Below are positions 1 to 8,114 of a DNA stretch of 15,685 nucleotides, one piece after another. Source of the stretch: Thioalkalivibrio sp. (GTDB taxonomy: Bacteria > Pseudomonadota > Gammaproteobacteria > Ectothiorhodospirales > Ectothiorhodospiraceae); assembly GCA_003553165.1 (NCBI GenBank), contig PUOZ01000171.1:1-15685 (forward strand). The letters run 5' to 3'. Within the stretch, counting starts at the first letter, position 1; each line of letters starts with the position of its first letter. Below the pieces are notes generated by a model. That model had not been told where the DNA came from. It saw nothing but the letters and a program-made list of their open reading frames with translations, and ran no database searches. The position numbers and the translations under genes are program-made.

Positions 1-300
1 ATCAGAAACCCATTGGAATACCCAGGAGTCCGCTCGAAGCTCGAATTCCACTCCACGCACCCTCACCACCAACCCAAAAAAATCTTCGTGTCTTCGTGTT
101 CTTCGTGGTAAATCCGCCCTTTCAGGTGCGAGGCCCGTCGGGTTACGCCCTTTGGGCTAACCCGACCTACAGTTTGCTAATCAGAAACCCATTGGAATAC
201 CCAGGAGTCCGCTCGAAGCTCGAATTCCACTCCACGCACCCTCACCACCAACCCAAAAAAATCTTCGTGTCTTCGTGTCCTTCGTGGTGAATACGCCCTT
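1..300. repeat. Two copies of a 121-bp non-coding repeat, period 179 bp
   Basis: Positions 1-121 and 180-300 match at 118 of 121 bases. The three differences are all near the right end, in the run that reads TTCGTG several times. The copies are separated by a 58-bp spacer (122-179). The left edge is cut by the window, so more copies may lie upstream. Each copy ends with iterations of TCTTCGTG, a motif common in intergenic repeats of proteobacteria (recalled, not checked). A short open frame across the area (96-290) has no ribosome site or recognisable protein and is not called. This is the only stretch above 300 bases with no gene. Confidence 0.93.
137..166. repeat. REP-like hairpin inside the repeat spacer
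   Basis: GTCGGGTTA (137-145), a single bulged C (146), GCCC (147-150), a TTT loop, then GGGC and TAACCCGAC (to 166). This makes a 13-bp stem with one bulge. The GTCGGGTTA/TAACCCGAC palindrome with a short variable loop resembles REP-type elements scattered between genes in many gammaproteobacteria; that family link is from memory. It lies between the two 121-bp repeat copies and may be part of the same 179-bp unit. Confidence 0.8.
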
Positions 301-320
301 CTAGACACAAGAGTGAAGCA

Positions 321-2042
321 TCAAGAGGGGTCTGCGGTGGCGAGGCCGGGATCGGGATTGCGGCCGGAGGCGGATTCCAGCATTTCCCGTGCATGCGCCA
401 GGCTGCGTTCGGTCATTGCCACACCTCCGAGCAGGCGTGCGATCGCCTCGATGCGGGCGCCTGCGTCCAGCGCCGAGATCTCCGTGCGCGTTTGATTCCG
501 TGCGCGGTGCTTGGTCACCTGCATCTGCTGGTGCGCCTGGGCCGCGACCTGCGGCAGGTGGGTCACGCAGAGGACCTGGTAGCGCTCACCGAGGCCGCGC
601 AGTTTCCAGCCGACGACCTCTGCCACCGCGCCGCTGATCCCGCTGTCCACCTCGTCGAAGATCAGGGTATCGACCGCCTGTTCGGCGCTCGCCAGCACCT
701 GTAGCGCGAGCCCGATGCGAGAGAGTTCGCCACCGGAGGCGACCCGGGCCAGGGGCTGGGCCGCGGTTCCGGGGTTGGCGGCGACCATGAACTCGATGCG
801 GTCCTGGCCGTGCGGACCTGTTTCGTCGGGTCGGGTTTCCAGATCGATGTGGAACCGGCCACCCGGCATGCCGAGTTCCTGCATCGCCTCTGTGACCGCA
901 GTATCGAGGCGCTTTGCCGCCTTGCCGCGCGCGCGGGTCAGGGCGGCGGCGGCCTCGCCATAGGCGGTGCTCGCGGTCGCGAGTTCCCGTTCCAGGGCAT
1001 CCAGTGCCGCGTCGCCGGCGTCCAGCGCCTCCAGTTCCTCCTCCATCCCGTACAGCAGGTCGGCCAGTTGGTCGGCCTCCACCCGATGCTTGCGGGAGAG
1101 CCGGAGATAGACGCTGAGCCGGGCGTCGACCTCGTCGAGACGCTGCGGGTTGATTTCCACATGGTCGGCCATGCGGCGCAACTGGTCGCCGGCCTCCTGC
1201 ATCTGAATGCGCGCGGACTCCAGGAGTTCGAGCACCGGATGGATCCGCTGGTCGTGCCGCGCCGCCTCCTGCAGTCCCGACAGGACCTGTCCGATGCCGT
1301 GGTCGAGGCCGGTGTCGGCGTCGATGGTCTCGTGTGCGGCCTGCAACGCCGTCAATACCTCCGAGGCATGGGCCAGCAGGGTCTGTTCGGCGGCGATTTC
1401 CGCGTATTCGCCTGCAACCGGCGCGAGTTCGGCGAGTTCCGCGGTCTGGAACCGGAGCAGATCGATCCGGTCGCCGGCACTGGCGAGTCGGGCCCGCGCC
1501 GCCTCCAGGCGCTCGCCGGCGGCGCGCAGGGCGCCATGTGCCGCTGCCACCCGGGACAGCAGGCCGGGGTCGACGAAACCGTCCAGGAGTGCGCGCTGGG
1601 CGTGCCGTTGCAGGAACTGCTGGTGTGCGTGCTGGCCGTGGATGTCCACCAGCCACTGTCCCAGGTCCTTCAACTGGGCCATCGTCACCGGGCTGCCGTT
1701 GATCCACGCCCGGCTCTTGCCCTGCGCGGTGATGACGCGGCGCAGCAGGATGGCGCTCGCGCCCTCATCGTCGCCCGGGTTGTCCGCCAGGGCCCTTTCC
1801 CGAAGCCACGCCGCTGCCGGATGCTCCGGGGGCAGTTCGAAACCGGCGCTGAGATCAGCCTGGTCCGCGCCCGTGCGCACGCTGGCGGCGTCGGCGCGAT
1901 CGCCCAGCAGCAGCCCGATCACGTCGATCAGGATCGACTTGCCGGCCCCGGTCTCGCCGGTCAGCGCAGTCATGCCGGCGCCCAGTTCGACCTCCAGATT
2001 GTCGATGATGGCGAAGTCTCGAACGGTGATGTGCCGCAGCAT
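321..2042 (-). CDS. recN: DNA repair ATPase RecN
   Basis: SMC-like ATPase that acts at DNA double-strand breaks during recombinational repair in the cytoplasm. The product is 573 residues, near the family's usual 550-570. A Walker A motif GETGAGKS is at residues 29-36, the N-terminus has the typical pattern MLRHITVRDFAIIDNLEVEL, and a long central alpha-helical, coiled-coil-like region follows. The ABC signature SGGELSR is at about 436-442 and Walker B LIFDE at about 460-464, followed by DSGISG and THLPQVAAQA. The ATG at 2042 is chosen because Walker A then sits at the normal place; the open frame continues upstream but only through nadK. AGAGG lies just before the start. It follows nadK by 20 bp and is probably co-transcribed with it. 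No SOS (LexA) box was recognised just upstream. Confidence 0.97.
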   Translation of the reverse strand: MLRHITVRDFAIIDNLEVELGAGMTALTGETGAGKSILIDVIGLLLGDRADAASVRTGADQADLSAGFELPPEHPAAAWLRERALADNPGDDEGASAILLRRVITAQGKSRAWINGSPVTMAQLKDLGQWLVDIHGQHAHQQFLQRHAQRALLDGFVDPGLLSRVAAAHGALRAAGERLEAARARLASAGDRIDLLRFQTAELAELAPVAGEYAEIAAEQTLLAHASEVLTALQAAHETIDADTGLDHGIGQVLSGLQEAARHDQRIHPVLELLESARIQMQEAGDQLRRMADHVEINPQRLDEVDARLSVYLRLSRKHRVEADQLADLLYGMEEELEALDAGDAALDALERELATASTAYGEAAAALTRARGKAAKRLDTAVTEAMQELGMPGGRFHIDLETRPDETGPHGQDRIEFMVAANPGTAAQPLARVASGGELSRIGLALQVLASAEQAVDTLIFDEVDSGISGAVAEVVGWKLRGLGERYQVLCVTHLPQVAAQAHQQMQVTKHRARNQTRTEISALDAGARIEAIARLLGGVAMTERSLAHAREMLESASGRNPDPGLATADPS

Positions 2043-2062
2043 CGTGCCTCTGCTCCCCGCTG

Positions 2063-2941
2063 TCAGGGATGCTCGCCCCAGCGCAGCTTGGACCGCAGCA
2101 TGCGCAGGAAATGGTGGTTGCGGGGGTGCAGGAGCATCAGCGACTGCGGCCGACGCTGAATCCGGAGGATGTCCCCCGGCGCGAAGTCCAGGTTCTTCTG
2201 GCCGTCCAGCGCCACCTGGGCCGGCGAGCGGCTGCCGCTGCTCAGCTTGATTTCGATGATCGCCCTGCCGCTGACCACCAGCGGGCGGTGATTCAGACTG
2301 TGGGGGCAGATCGGGACGATGATCATCGCATCGAGATCCGGTGTCAGGATGGGCCCGCCGGCAGACAGCGAATAGGCCGTGGAGCCGGTCGGCGTGGCAA
2401 TGATCAGGCCGTCGGCGCGCAGACGGCCCACGTCGAGTCCGTCGATGAAGGTGTCGAACTCGATGACGCGGATCACGTTCTGCACGTGCAGAACGGCGTC
2501 GTTCAGTGCCACCCCTTGGTGGATCGGGCTGCCGTCCCGGAGCAGTGTCGTTTCCAGCATCGCCCGGGGCTCCAGCTCGTAGGCCCCGTCGAGCACCGCG
2601 TTCAGTTCCACCACCGCATCGTCCGGCAGGACGTCCACCAGAAATCCCAGTCGACCGAGATTGATGCCCAGCATCGGGGTCTCGTGCAGCGCAGCCGCGC
2701 GCGCCGTGGCCAGCAGGGTCCCGTCGCCGCCGATCACGACCACCAGGTCCGCCTGCTCGGCCATCTCCTCCAGGCCGGCGATCCTGAAGGCGCCGGGGTT
2801 CACGCAACCCCCGATGCCCTGTTCCAGGATCACGTCGGCGCCACGCTGGCGCAGCGCGTCCAGCAGGGTCGCGACCAGTGGGGCGGTGCGGGAATCGGCT
2901 GATTTGCCGACGAGTCCGATGGTGCTGAAGCTTCGTTGCAT
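2063..2941 (-). CDS. nadK: NAD kinase
   Basis: Phosphorylates NAD to NADP using ATP (or polyphosphate in some members) in the cytoplasm. The product is 292 residues, the same length as the E. coli enzyme. The catalytic GGDGT motif is at residues 71-75 (Asp73), followed by NLGRLGFL at about 94-101, NDAV at 147-150 (usually an NE/ND motif), and the glycine-rich TPTGSTAYSLSAGGP at about 183-197. The start MQRSFSTIGLVGK matches the usual N-terminus of the family; longer forms add only non-conserved residues. There is no clear Shine-Dalgarno sequence. A GATAAT box ends 6 bases before the ATG (see findings). It is divergent from hrcA and leads a two-gene unit with recN. Confidence 0.97.
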   Translation of the reverse strand: MQRSFSTIGLVGKSADSRTAPLVATLLDALRQRGADVILEQGIGGCVNPGAFRIAGLEEMAEQADLVVVIGGDGTLLATARAAALHETPMLGINLGRLGFLVDVLPDDAVVELNAVLDGAYELEPRAMLETTLLRDGSPIHQGVALNDAVLHVQNVIRVIEFDTFIDGLDVGRLRADGLIIATPTGSTAYSLSAGGPILTPDLDAMIIVPICPHSLNHRPLVVSGRAIIEIKLSSGSRSPAQVALDGQKNLDFAPGDILRIQRRPQSLMLLHPRNHHFLRMLRSKLRWGEHP

Positions 2942-2947
2942 GGGGGC

Positions 2948-2953
2948 ATTATC
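2948..2953 (-). promoter_or_regulatory. Candidate -10 box for nadK
   Basis: On the minus strand the sequence reads GATAAT, five of six matches to TATAAT, with GCCCCC and then the nadK ATG directly after it. The transcript would begin at or next to the start codon. No convincing -35 box is seen at 16-18 bases, so this is tentative. Confidence 0.35.
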
Positions 2954-3031
2954 CGGTAAACCGCGGGTACACGCATCCGCCCTGGATTGGCCCGGTCGGC
3001 GGGCGTTCGGCTGCAGATGGCAGATCCGGCC

Positions 3032-3059
3032 TTGACTGGACCGGGGCTTGGCATAGACT
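3032..3059 (+). promoter_or_regulatory. Candidate sigma-70-type promoter for hrcA
   Basis: TTGACT (3032-3037, five of six to TTGACA), a 16-bp spacer, then TAGACT (3054-3059, four of six to TATAAT). A start site would fall near 3066, inside the CIRCE-like operator, which is the geometry expected for repression by HrcA. A sigma-32 -10 box is not evident here. Confidence 0.5.
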
Positions 3060-3062
3060 GCA

Positions 3063-3089
3063 TTGGCACTCGGCGGACTGAAGCGCTGA
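3063..3089 (+). promoter_or_regulatory. CIRCE-like HrcA operator
   Basis: The consensus is TTAGCACTC-N9-GAGTGCTAA. Here the left half is TTGGCACTC (3063-3071, eight of nine), the spacer is exactly nine bases, and the right half is AAGCGCTGA (3081-3089, six of nine). That is 14 of 18 consensus positions. It lies 13 bp before the hrcA start codon and over the predicted transcription start, so HrcA probably represses its own gene and possibly read-through into grpE. Confidence 0.78.
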
Positions 3090-3102
3090 CAAGAGAACGG
3101 AC

Positions 3103-4158
3103 ATGCAGGACATACAACTCGATTCCCGGGCGCGTACTCTGCTGCGTACACTGATCGAAAGCTATATCCGCGAGGGGACGCCGGTCGGATCCAGAACGTT
3201 GGCGCGCACCAGCGGCCTGAATGTGAGCCCCGCGACCATACGCAACGTGATGGCCGATCTCGAGGGAATGGGTCTGGTGCATGCGCCGCACGCCTCGGCC
3301 GGCCGCATCCCGACCGCCGCGGGTTACCGCCTGTTCGTCGACGCGCTGCTCGAGATCCGCGCGCCCAACCGGGAACAGGTCGAGGCCATCGAGTCCCGTT
3401 TTAGCCCCGGAGCCTCGACCCAGGACCTGCTGGACACGGCGGGGAGCGTGCTCTCCAGCGTGACCCGCCTGGCGGGAATGGTGCGGCTCCCGCGCAACCG
3501 GCAGGTGGCGCTGAGCCAGATCGAGTTCCTGCGCCTGAGCGAGCGCAGGGTCCTTGCGATCCTGGTGATCGACGGCAAGGAGGTGCAGAACCGTGTCCTG
3601 GAGTTGGAACGCGACTACCTGCAGCCGGAACTGCAGAACATGGCGAACTATCTGAACGCCCATCTGGCCGGGCAGAGTCTGCATATCGTTCGCGGTCAGC
3701 TGCTTGCGGAGATGCGCTCGGTGCGGCGGGACCTCGATGCGATGATGCTTGCCGCGATCGATCTCGGGGAGCGGGCGATCGGCGAAGACGAACCGGACGA
3801 CATGCTCGTCGCGGGCGAGACGCAACTCCTCGATTACGATGAACTGGCCGACATCCACCGGCTGCGCCAGCTGCTCGAGGCATTTCACGAGAAGCGCGAG
3901 ATCCTGGCCATCCTGGATCAGTGCATCCGCGCCGACCGGGTGCAGATCTTCATCGGCCGCGAGTCGGGGCTGGAGTGGTTCGAGCATTGCTCCGTGGTGA
4001 CCGCCCCGTACAGCGTCGACGGCGAGATCGTCGGGGTGTTGGGCGTGGTGGGTCCCACCCGAATGTCCTATGACCGGGTGATCCCGATCGTCGATATCAC
4101 CGCTCGGCTTCTCGGCGCGGCCTTGAATTCCCGCGGCGAACCCCCAAAGACCCGATGA
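3103..4158 (+). CDS. hrcA: Heat-inducible transcription repressor HrcA
   Basis: Repressor that binds CIRCE operators and is kept active by chaperonin in the best-studied species. The product is 351 residues (family usual about 340-350). The N-terminal winged helix spans about 1-75, with the conserved run SPATIRNVMADLEGMGLV at 42-59 and then HASAGRIPTAAGYRLFVD at 63-80. The larger C-terminal part holds the dimerisation/GAF-like domain, ending with the conserved RMSYDRVIPIVDITARLL region. AAGAG lies upstream of the ATG. It is first of hrcA-grpE-dnaK-dnaJ, a common order in bacteria that keep HrcA. E. coli lacks hrcA, so its presence beside sigma-32 signals points to a non-enteric gammaproteobacterium. 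Confidence 0.97.
   Translation: MQDIQLDSRARTLLRTLIESYIREGTPVGSRTLARTSGLNVSPATIRNVMADLEGMGLVHAPHASAGRIPTAAGYRLFVDALLEIRAPNREQVEAIESRFSPGASTQDLLDTAGSVLSSVTRLAGMVRLPRNRQVALSQIEFLRLSERRVLAILVIDGKEVQNRVLELERDYLQPELQNMANYLNAHLAGQSLHIVRGQLLAEMRSVRRDLDAMMLAAIDLGERAIGEDEPDDMLVAGETQLLDYDELADIHRLRQLLEAFHEKREILAILDQCIRADRVQIFIGRESGLEWFEHCSVVTAPYSVDGEIVGVLGVVGPTRMSYDRVIPIVDITARLLGAALNSRGEPPKTR
4122..4149 (+). promoter_or_regulatory. Candidate sigma-32 promoter for grpE
   Basis: CTTGAAT (4122-4128), a 13-bp spacer, then CCCCAAAG (4142-4149), inside the end of hrcA. The -35 matches the sigma-32 consensus CTTGAA well. The -10 keeps CCCCA of CCCCATNT but has A and G where T is expected. The start would be about 60 bases before the grpE ATG. 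Confidence 0.45.
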
Positions 4159-4215
4159 TAAAGCGGCATTGGTCGCTTCATTCGCATTTCATTCTTCAAC
4201 CAGCAAGAGGAACCT

Positions 4216-4800
4216 ATGTCCAATCAGCGGGAGAACGGGGAACACGACAGCGATCCGACCCGTAGCACGCCGGAAGGCGGACCGGAGACGGCGTTTTCCG
4301 GTGCAGATGCCGAAGATGCGGGGGACGTCCATGCCCGCCTGGCCGAACTCGAGGAGTTGGCCGAGCAGCGCCGCGAGCAGGTGCTGCGCGCGCAGGCGGA
4401 GTTGGAGAACCAGCGCCGGCGCTTCGAGCGCGAGCTGGAGTCCGCGCACAAGTACGCGATGGAGCGGTTTGCCGCCGAGTTGCTGAACGTCTGCGACAGT
4501 CTCGAGATGGGCCTCGATGCCGCGCGCAAGACCAACGATGCCAGCAGCATCATCGAGGGCACCGAACTCACGCTGAAGGCCTTCCACAAGGCGTTCGAAA
4601 AATTCGGAATCGAGGCGGTGGAGCCCACGGGCGAACGCTTCGACCCCGAACGGCACCAGGCGATGACCACCCAGGAGAGCGGCGAACATCCGCCAAACAC
4701 CGTGTTGCTCACCATGCAGAAGGGTTACCTGCTGCAGGGGCGCGTCCTGCGGCCGGCCATGGTGATCGTGTCGCGAGCGCCATCCGACGGCAATGCTTGA
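4216..4800 (+). CDS. grpE: Nucleotide exchange factor GrpE
   Basis: Homodimeric co-chaperone that releases ADP from DnaK and acts as a thermosensor in E. coli. The product is 194 residues (E. coli 197). Residues 1-37 are acidic and low in complexity, as usual. About 38-95 is a long charged coiled coil (HARLAELEELAEQRREQV onward). The four-helix region follows, then a C-terminal beta domain with the family pattern PTGERFDPERHQAM and the closing GYLLQGRVLRPAMVIV. A strong AAGAGGAA ribosome site (4205-4212) precedes the ATG. It lies 57 bp after hrcA. Its stop codon TGA is embedded in the -35 of the dnaK promoter. Confidence 0.97.
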   Translation: MSNQRENGEHDSDPTRSTPEGGPETAFSGADAEDAGDVHARLAELEELAEQRREQVLRAQAELENQRRRFERELESAHKYAMERFAAELLNVCDSLEMGLDAARKTNDASSIIEGTELTLKAFHKAFEKFGIEAVEPTGERFDPERHQAMTTQESGEHPPNTVLLTMQKGYLLQGRVLRPAMVIVSRAPSDGNA

Positions 4801-4824
4801 AAACGCGGGTTCGTCCCCCATATC
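4796..4824 (+). promoter_or_regulatory. Sigma-32 (heat-shock) promoter for dnaK
   Basis: CTTGAAA (4796-4802), a 14-bp spacer, then CCCCATAT (4817-4824). Both boxes match the E. coli sigma-32 consensus CTTGAAA-N13-15-CCCCATNT at every specified base. The start would be near 4831, leaving a leader of about 60 bases to the dnaK ATG. The grpE stop codon TGA (4798-4800) lies inside the -35. Confidence 0.88.
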
Positions 4825-4893
4825 CCTCACAGACAGGCAGCGACCGGACGCCGAGCGCTGCGCCTACCCAATTCATTCCAGGAGCCTTTAACC

Positions 4894-6831
4894 ATGGGAA
4901 AGATCATCGGTATTGACCTCGGCACCACCAACTCCTGTGTCGCCGTGATGGATGGCGGCCAGGCCAAGGTGATCGAGAACAGCGAAGGGGGCCGCACCAC
5001 GCCCTCGATCGTCGCCTTCACCGAGGACGGGGAGGTGCTGGTCGGGCAATCCGCCAAGCGCCAGGCCGTGACCAACTCGCAGAATACGCTGCACGCGGTC
5101 AAGCGCCTGATCGGCCGTCGGTTCGAGGAGAAGGAAGTCCAGAAGGACATCAAGCTGGTTCCCTACAAGATCATCAAGGCCGACAACGGGGACGCCTGGG
5201 TCGAGGTGCGGGGCAAGAAGATGGCACCGCCGGAAATCTCCGCGCGCGTGCTGCAGAAGATGAAGAAGACCGCCGAGGACTACCTGGGCGAGACCGTCAC
5301 CGAGGCCGTGATCACCGTGCCGGCGTACTTCAACGACTCGCAGCGGCAGGCCACCAAGGACGCGGGCCGAATCGCGGGTCTGGACGTCAAGCGCATCATC
5401 AACGAGCCGACCGCCGCGGCGCTGGCCTATGGTCTCGACAAGAAGAGGGGCGATCGCAAGATCGCGGTGTACGACCTCGGCGGCGGCACCTTCGACATTT
5501 CGATCATCGAGATCGCGGAGGTGGACGGCGAGCATCAGTTCGAGGTCCTGGCCACCAATGGCGACACCTTCCTCGGTGGCGAGGACTTCGACAACCGCCT
5601 GATCGACTATCTGGCGGGCGAGTTCAAGAAGGAGCAGGGGATCGACCTGAAGAACGATCCACTGGCGATGCAGCGCATCCGCGAGGCGGCCGAGAAGGCC
5701 AAGATCGAGCTGTCCTCCAGCCAGCAGACGGAGGTCAACCTGCCGTACGTGACCGCGGACAATACCGGGCCCAAGCATCTGGCGATGAAGGTGACCCGCG
5801 CGAAGCTGGAAAGCCTGGTCGACGACCTGATCCAGCACACCATCGAACCCTGCAGAATCGCCCTGAAGGACGCGGGTCTGTCGGCAAGCCAGGTTGACGA
5901 CATCATCCTGGTCGGCGGCCAGACGCGCATGCCCAAGGTGCAGGAGGCCGTGCAGGGCTTCTTCGGCCAGGAGCCGCGCAAGGACGTGAACCCGGACGAG
6001 GCCGTGGCGGTGGGTGCGGCGGTGCAGGGCGGCGTGCTCGGCGGCAGCGTGAAGGACGTGCTGCTGCTCGACGTGACGCCGCTGTCGCTGGGGATCGAGA
6101 CCCTCGGCGGCGTGATGACCAAACTGATCGAGAAGAACACCACCATCCCGACCAAGGCGAACCAGGTCTTCTCCACCGCCGACGACAACCAGACCGCGGT
6201 GACCGTGCACGTGTTGCAGGGTGAGCGCGAACAGGCCAGCGCCAACAAATCCCTGGGGCGCTTCGACCTGAGCGACATTCCGCCCGCGCCGCGCGGCGTT
6301 CCGCAGGTCGAGGTGACCTTCGACATCGACGCCAACGGCATCCTGCACGTGTCGGCCAGGGACAAGGCCACTGGCAAGGAGAACCGGATCGTGATCAAGG
6401 CCTCCTCGGGTCTCAGTGACGAGGAAGTCGACAAGATGGTCAAGGATGCCGAGGCCCATGCCGAGGAGGACAAGCGTTTCCACGCGTTGGTCGCGGCGCG
6501 CAACCAGGCGGACGCCCTGGTGCACTCGGCGGAGAAGTCGTTGAAGGATCTGTCCGACCAGGTCGAGGCCGACGAGCGTTCGGCGATCGAGGCCGCCATC
6601 AACGAAACCCGCGACGCGATCAAGGGTGATGACGTCGCTGCGATCGAGGCGGCGAGCCAGAAGCTCGCGGAGGCCTCCGGCAAACTCGCCGAGCGGGCCT
6701 ATGCCAAGGCCGGCGGCGGCGCGGCAGAGGGAGAGGCGGGCGGTGCCCAGCCGGGCGGTGGCAGCGAGTCCGGTGCGTCCGACGATGTCGTGGACGCCGA
6801 GTTCGAAGAGGTCGACGACAAGAAGAAGTGA
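4894..6831 (+). CDS. dnaK: Hsp70 chaperone DnaK
   Basis: ATP-driven chaperone that binds exposed hydrophobic segments, with DnaJ stimulating ATPase activity and GrpE exchanging nucleotide. The product is 645 residues (E. coli 638). The N-terminus has the phosphate-binding [31 protein letters not shown] is present, and DLGGGTFD falls at 194-201, with Thr199 at the E. coli position. The substrate-binding domain begins near 390 after the linker region [18 protein letters not shown]. The C-terminal helical lid is followed by a glycine/alanine-rich tail ending in [12 protein letters not shown], a variant of the EEVD-type acidic end common in bacterial DnaK. AGGAG (4880-4884) precedes the ATG. It has its own heat-shock promoter. 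Confidence 0.99.
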   Translation: MGKIIGIDLGTTNSCVAVMDGGQAKVIENSEGGRTTPSIVAFTEDGEVLVGQSAKRQAVTNSQNTLHAVKRLIGRRFEEKEVQKDIKLVPYKIIKADNGDAWVEVRGKKMAPPEISARVLQKMKKTAEDYLGETVTEAVITVPAYFNDSQRQATKDAGRIAGLDVKRIINEPTAAALAYGLDKKRGDRKIAVYDLGGGTFDISIIEIAEVDGEHQFEVLATNGDTFLGGEDFDNRLIDYLAGEFKKEQGIDLKNDPLAMQRIREAAEKAKIELSSSQQTEVNLPYVTADNTGPKHLAMKVTRAKLESLVDDLIQHTIEPCRIALKDAGLSASQVDDIILVGGQTRMPKVQEAVQGFFGQEPRKDVNPDEAVAVGAAVQGGVLGGSVKDVLLLDVTPLSLGIETLGGVMTKLIEKNTTIPTKANQVFSTADDNQTAVTVHVLQGEREQASANKSLGRFDLSDIPPAPRGVPQVEVTFDIDANGILHVSARDKATGKENRIVIKASSGLSDEEVDKMVKDAEAHAEEDKRFHALVAARNQADALVHSAEKSLKDLSDQVEADERSAIEAAINETRDAIKGDDVAAIEAASQKLAEASGKLAERAYAKAGGGAAEGEAGGAQPGGGSESGASDDVVDAEFEEVDDKKK

Positions 6832-6885
6832 GTAAGCGAGAGTGGTGCCGCGGCCTTCGGGTCGTGGGCATCCTGTCCCGATCAG

Positions 6886-6922
6886 GCACGCCCGGAGACC
6901 ACTGAGAGGACTCCGGGCGTGC
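6886..6922 (+). other. Perfect 12-bp hairpin between dnaK and dnaJ
   Basis: GCACGCCCGGAG (6886-6897) is followed by a 13-nt loop (6898-6910) and its exact reverse complement (6911-6922). There is no T-tract after it, so it is not a classic intrinsic terminator. It lies 54 bp after the dnaK stop and 52 bp before the dnaJ start. It could stabilise or process the dnaK message, or attenuate read-through to lower DnaJ relative to DnaK. Confidence 0.75.
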
Positions 6923-6974
6923 GCGTTCCCGCGTGGCCTGGACGGGCGGGCGCGGCAACCCGCAAGGATTCAAC

Positions 6975-8114
6975 ATGGCTCAGCGTGACTACTACGAAGT
7001 GCTCGGTGTCCCCCGGGACGCTTCGGCAGAAGCGATCAAGAAGGCGTTCCGGCGCCTGGCGATGAAACACCACCCAGACCGAAATCCCGGCGATGCCGCG
7101 GCCGAGGCGCAGTTCAAGGAGGCCCGGGCGGCCTACGATGTCCTCAGCGACAGCAACAAGCGGGCCGCTTACGACCGCTACGGCCACGCGGGGGTGGACG
7201 CCTCCGCCGGTGGTTTCGGCGGCGGAGGCGGCGGCAACTTCAGCGACATCTTCGAAGACATCTTCGGCGATATCTTTGGTGGCGGCGGGCGAGCCGGGGG
7301 GCAGCGTGCCTATCGCGGCTCCGATCTGCAGTACAACCTGGACCTGAGCCTCGAAGAGGCGGTCTTCGGAACCGAGGTCAAGATCCGTGTCCCGACCACG
7401 GCAAGCTGCGAAACCTGCGGCGGGTCCGGGGCCGAACCCGGCACCAGCCCGGAGACCTGCCCGACCTGTAACGGCGTCGGTCAGGTGCGCATCCAGCAGG
7501 GGTTCTTCTCGGTACAGCAGACCTGCCCCCGCTGCCACGGCACGGGGAAGGTGATCCCCAACCCCTGCAAGTCCTGCGGCGGTTCCGGGCGGGTGCAGAA
7601 GCAGAACACCCTCGATGTGAAGATTCCGGCAGGCGTGGACAGCGGTGACCGGATCCGCCTCTCCGGTCAGGGCGAGGCCGGGATCAACGGCGGGCCGCCG
7701 GGCGATCTCTATGTGCAGGTCCGGGTCAAGCCGCACAAGCTGTTCCGGCGCGAGGGCAACGACCTTCTCTGCGAAGTGCCGATTTCCTTTGCGACAGCCG
7801 CCCTGGGCGGTGAACTGGAAGTTCCCTGCCTGAACGGCCGGGTGGCCCTGAAGATCCCCGCCGAAACCCAAAGCGGCAAGCAGTTCCGTCTGCGCGGCAA
7901 GGGCGTGACCTCGGTACACGGGGGCGGCGTCGGTGACCTGCTGTGCCGGGTGGTGGTGGAGACGCCTGTCAACCTGACGCATAAACAGAAGGAACTGCTG
8001 CGCGAGTTTGACGAATCCATGCAGGAGGGCGGTACCCGTCACAGTCCCCAGGCGCACTCCTGGCTGGACGGGGTCAAGGGCTTCTTCGAGGATCTCAAGT
8101 TCTGGGCCAAGTGA
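6975..8114 (+). CDS. dnaJ: Hsp40 co-chaperone DnaJ
   Basis: Delivers substrates to DnaK and stimulates its ATPase activity. The product is 379 residues (E. coli 376). The J domain spans 1-70, with HPD at 33-35. A glycine/phenylalanine-rich linker (about 74-110) carries repeated [12 protein letters not shown]. The zinc-binding centre has four CxxCxGxG repeats starting at Cys145, Cys162, Cys184 and Cys198. The C-terminal substrate-binding beta domains follow. The ATG at 6975 is chosen because [12 protein letters not shown] is the normal start and AAGGA lies 6 bases upstream; the frame stays open 14 codons further up without a conserved start. It is last in the chaperone cluster. Confidence 0.98.
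   Translation: MAQRDYYEVLGVPRDASAEAIKKAFRRLAMKHHPDRNPGDAAAEAQFKEARAAYDVLSDSNKRAAYDRYGHAGVDASAGGFGGGGGGNFSDIFEDIFGDIFGGGGRAGGQRAYRGSDLQYNLDLSLEEAVFGTEVKIRVPTTASCETCGGSGAEPGTSPETCPTCNGVGQVRIQQGFFSVQQTCPRCHGTGKVIPNPCKSCGGSGRVQKQNTLDVKIPAGVDSGDRIRLSGQGEAGINGGPPGDLYVQVRVKPHKLFRREGNDLLCEVPISFATAALGGELEVPCLNGRVALKIPAETQSGKQFRLRGKGVTSVHGGGVGDLLCRVVVETPVNLTHKQKELLREFDESMQEGGTRHSPQAHSWLDGVKGFFEDLKFWAK

Noticed and set aside
96..290. 64-codon frame in the left repeat
   Set aside because: It runs across both repeat copies and the hairpin, has no ribosome site, and its composition follows the repeat.
256..300. T-run on the minus strand downstream of recN as an intrinsic terminator
   Set aside because: There is a run of seven T but no stem before it; the preceding bases are direct TTCGTG-type iterations, not an inverted repeat.
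810..2159. 449-codon open frame antisense to recN and nadK
   Set aside because: Crosses two conserved genes on the other strand; the translation is low in complexity and unrecognisable.
4831..4893. Second CIRCE element before dnaK
   Set aside because: A GAGCGCTG half-like sequence is present, but no left half lies at nine-base spacing.
4888..6525. 545-codon open frame antisense to dnaK
   Set aside because: High-GC shadow of dnaK. It has no recognisable domain or ribosome site, and the real gene fully accounts for the coding signal.
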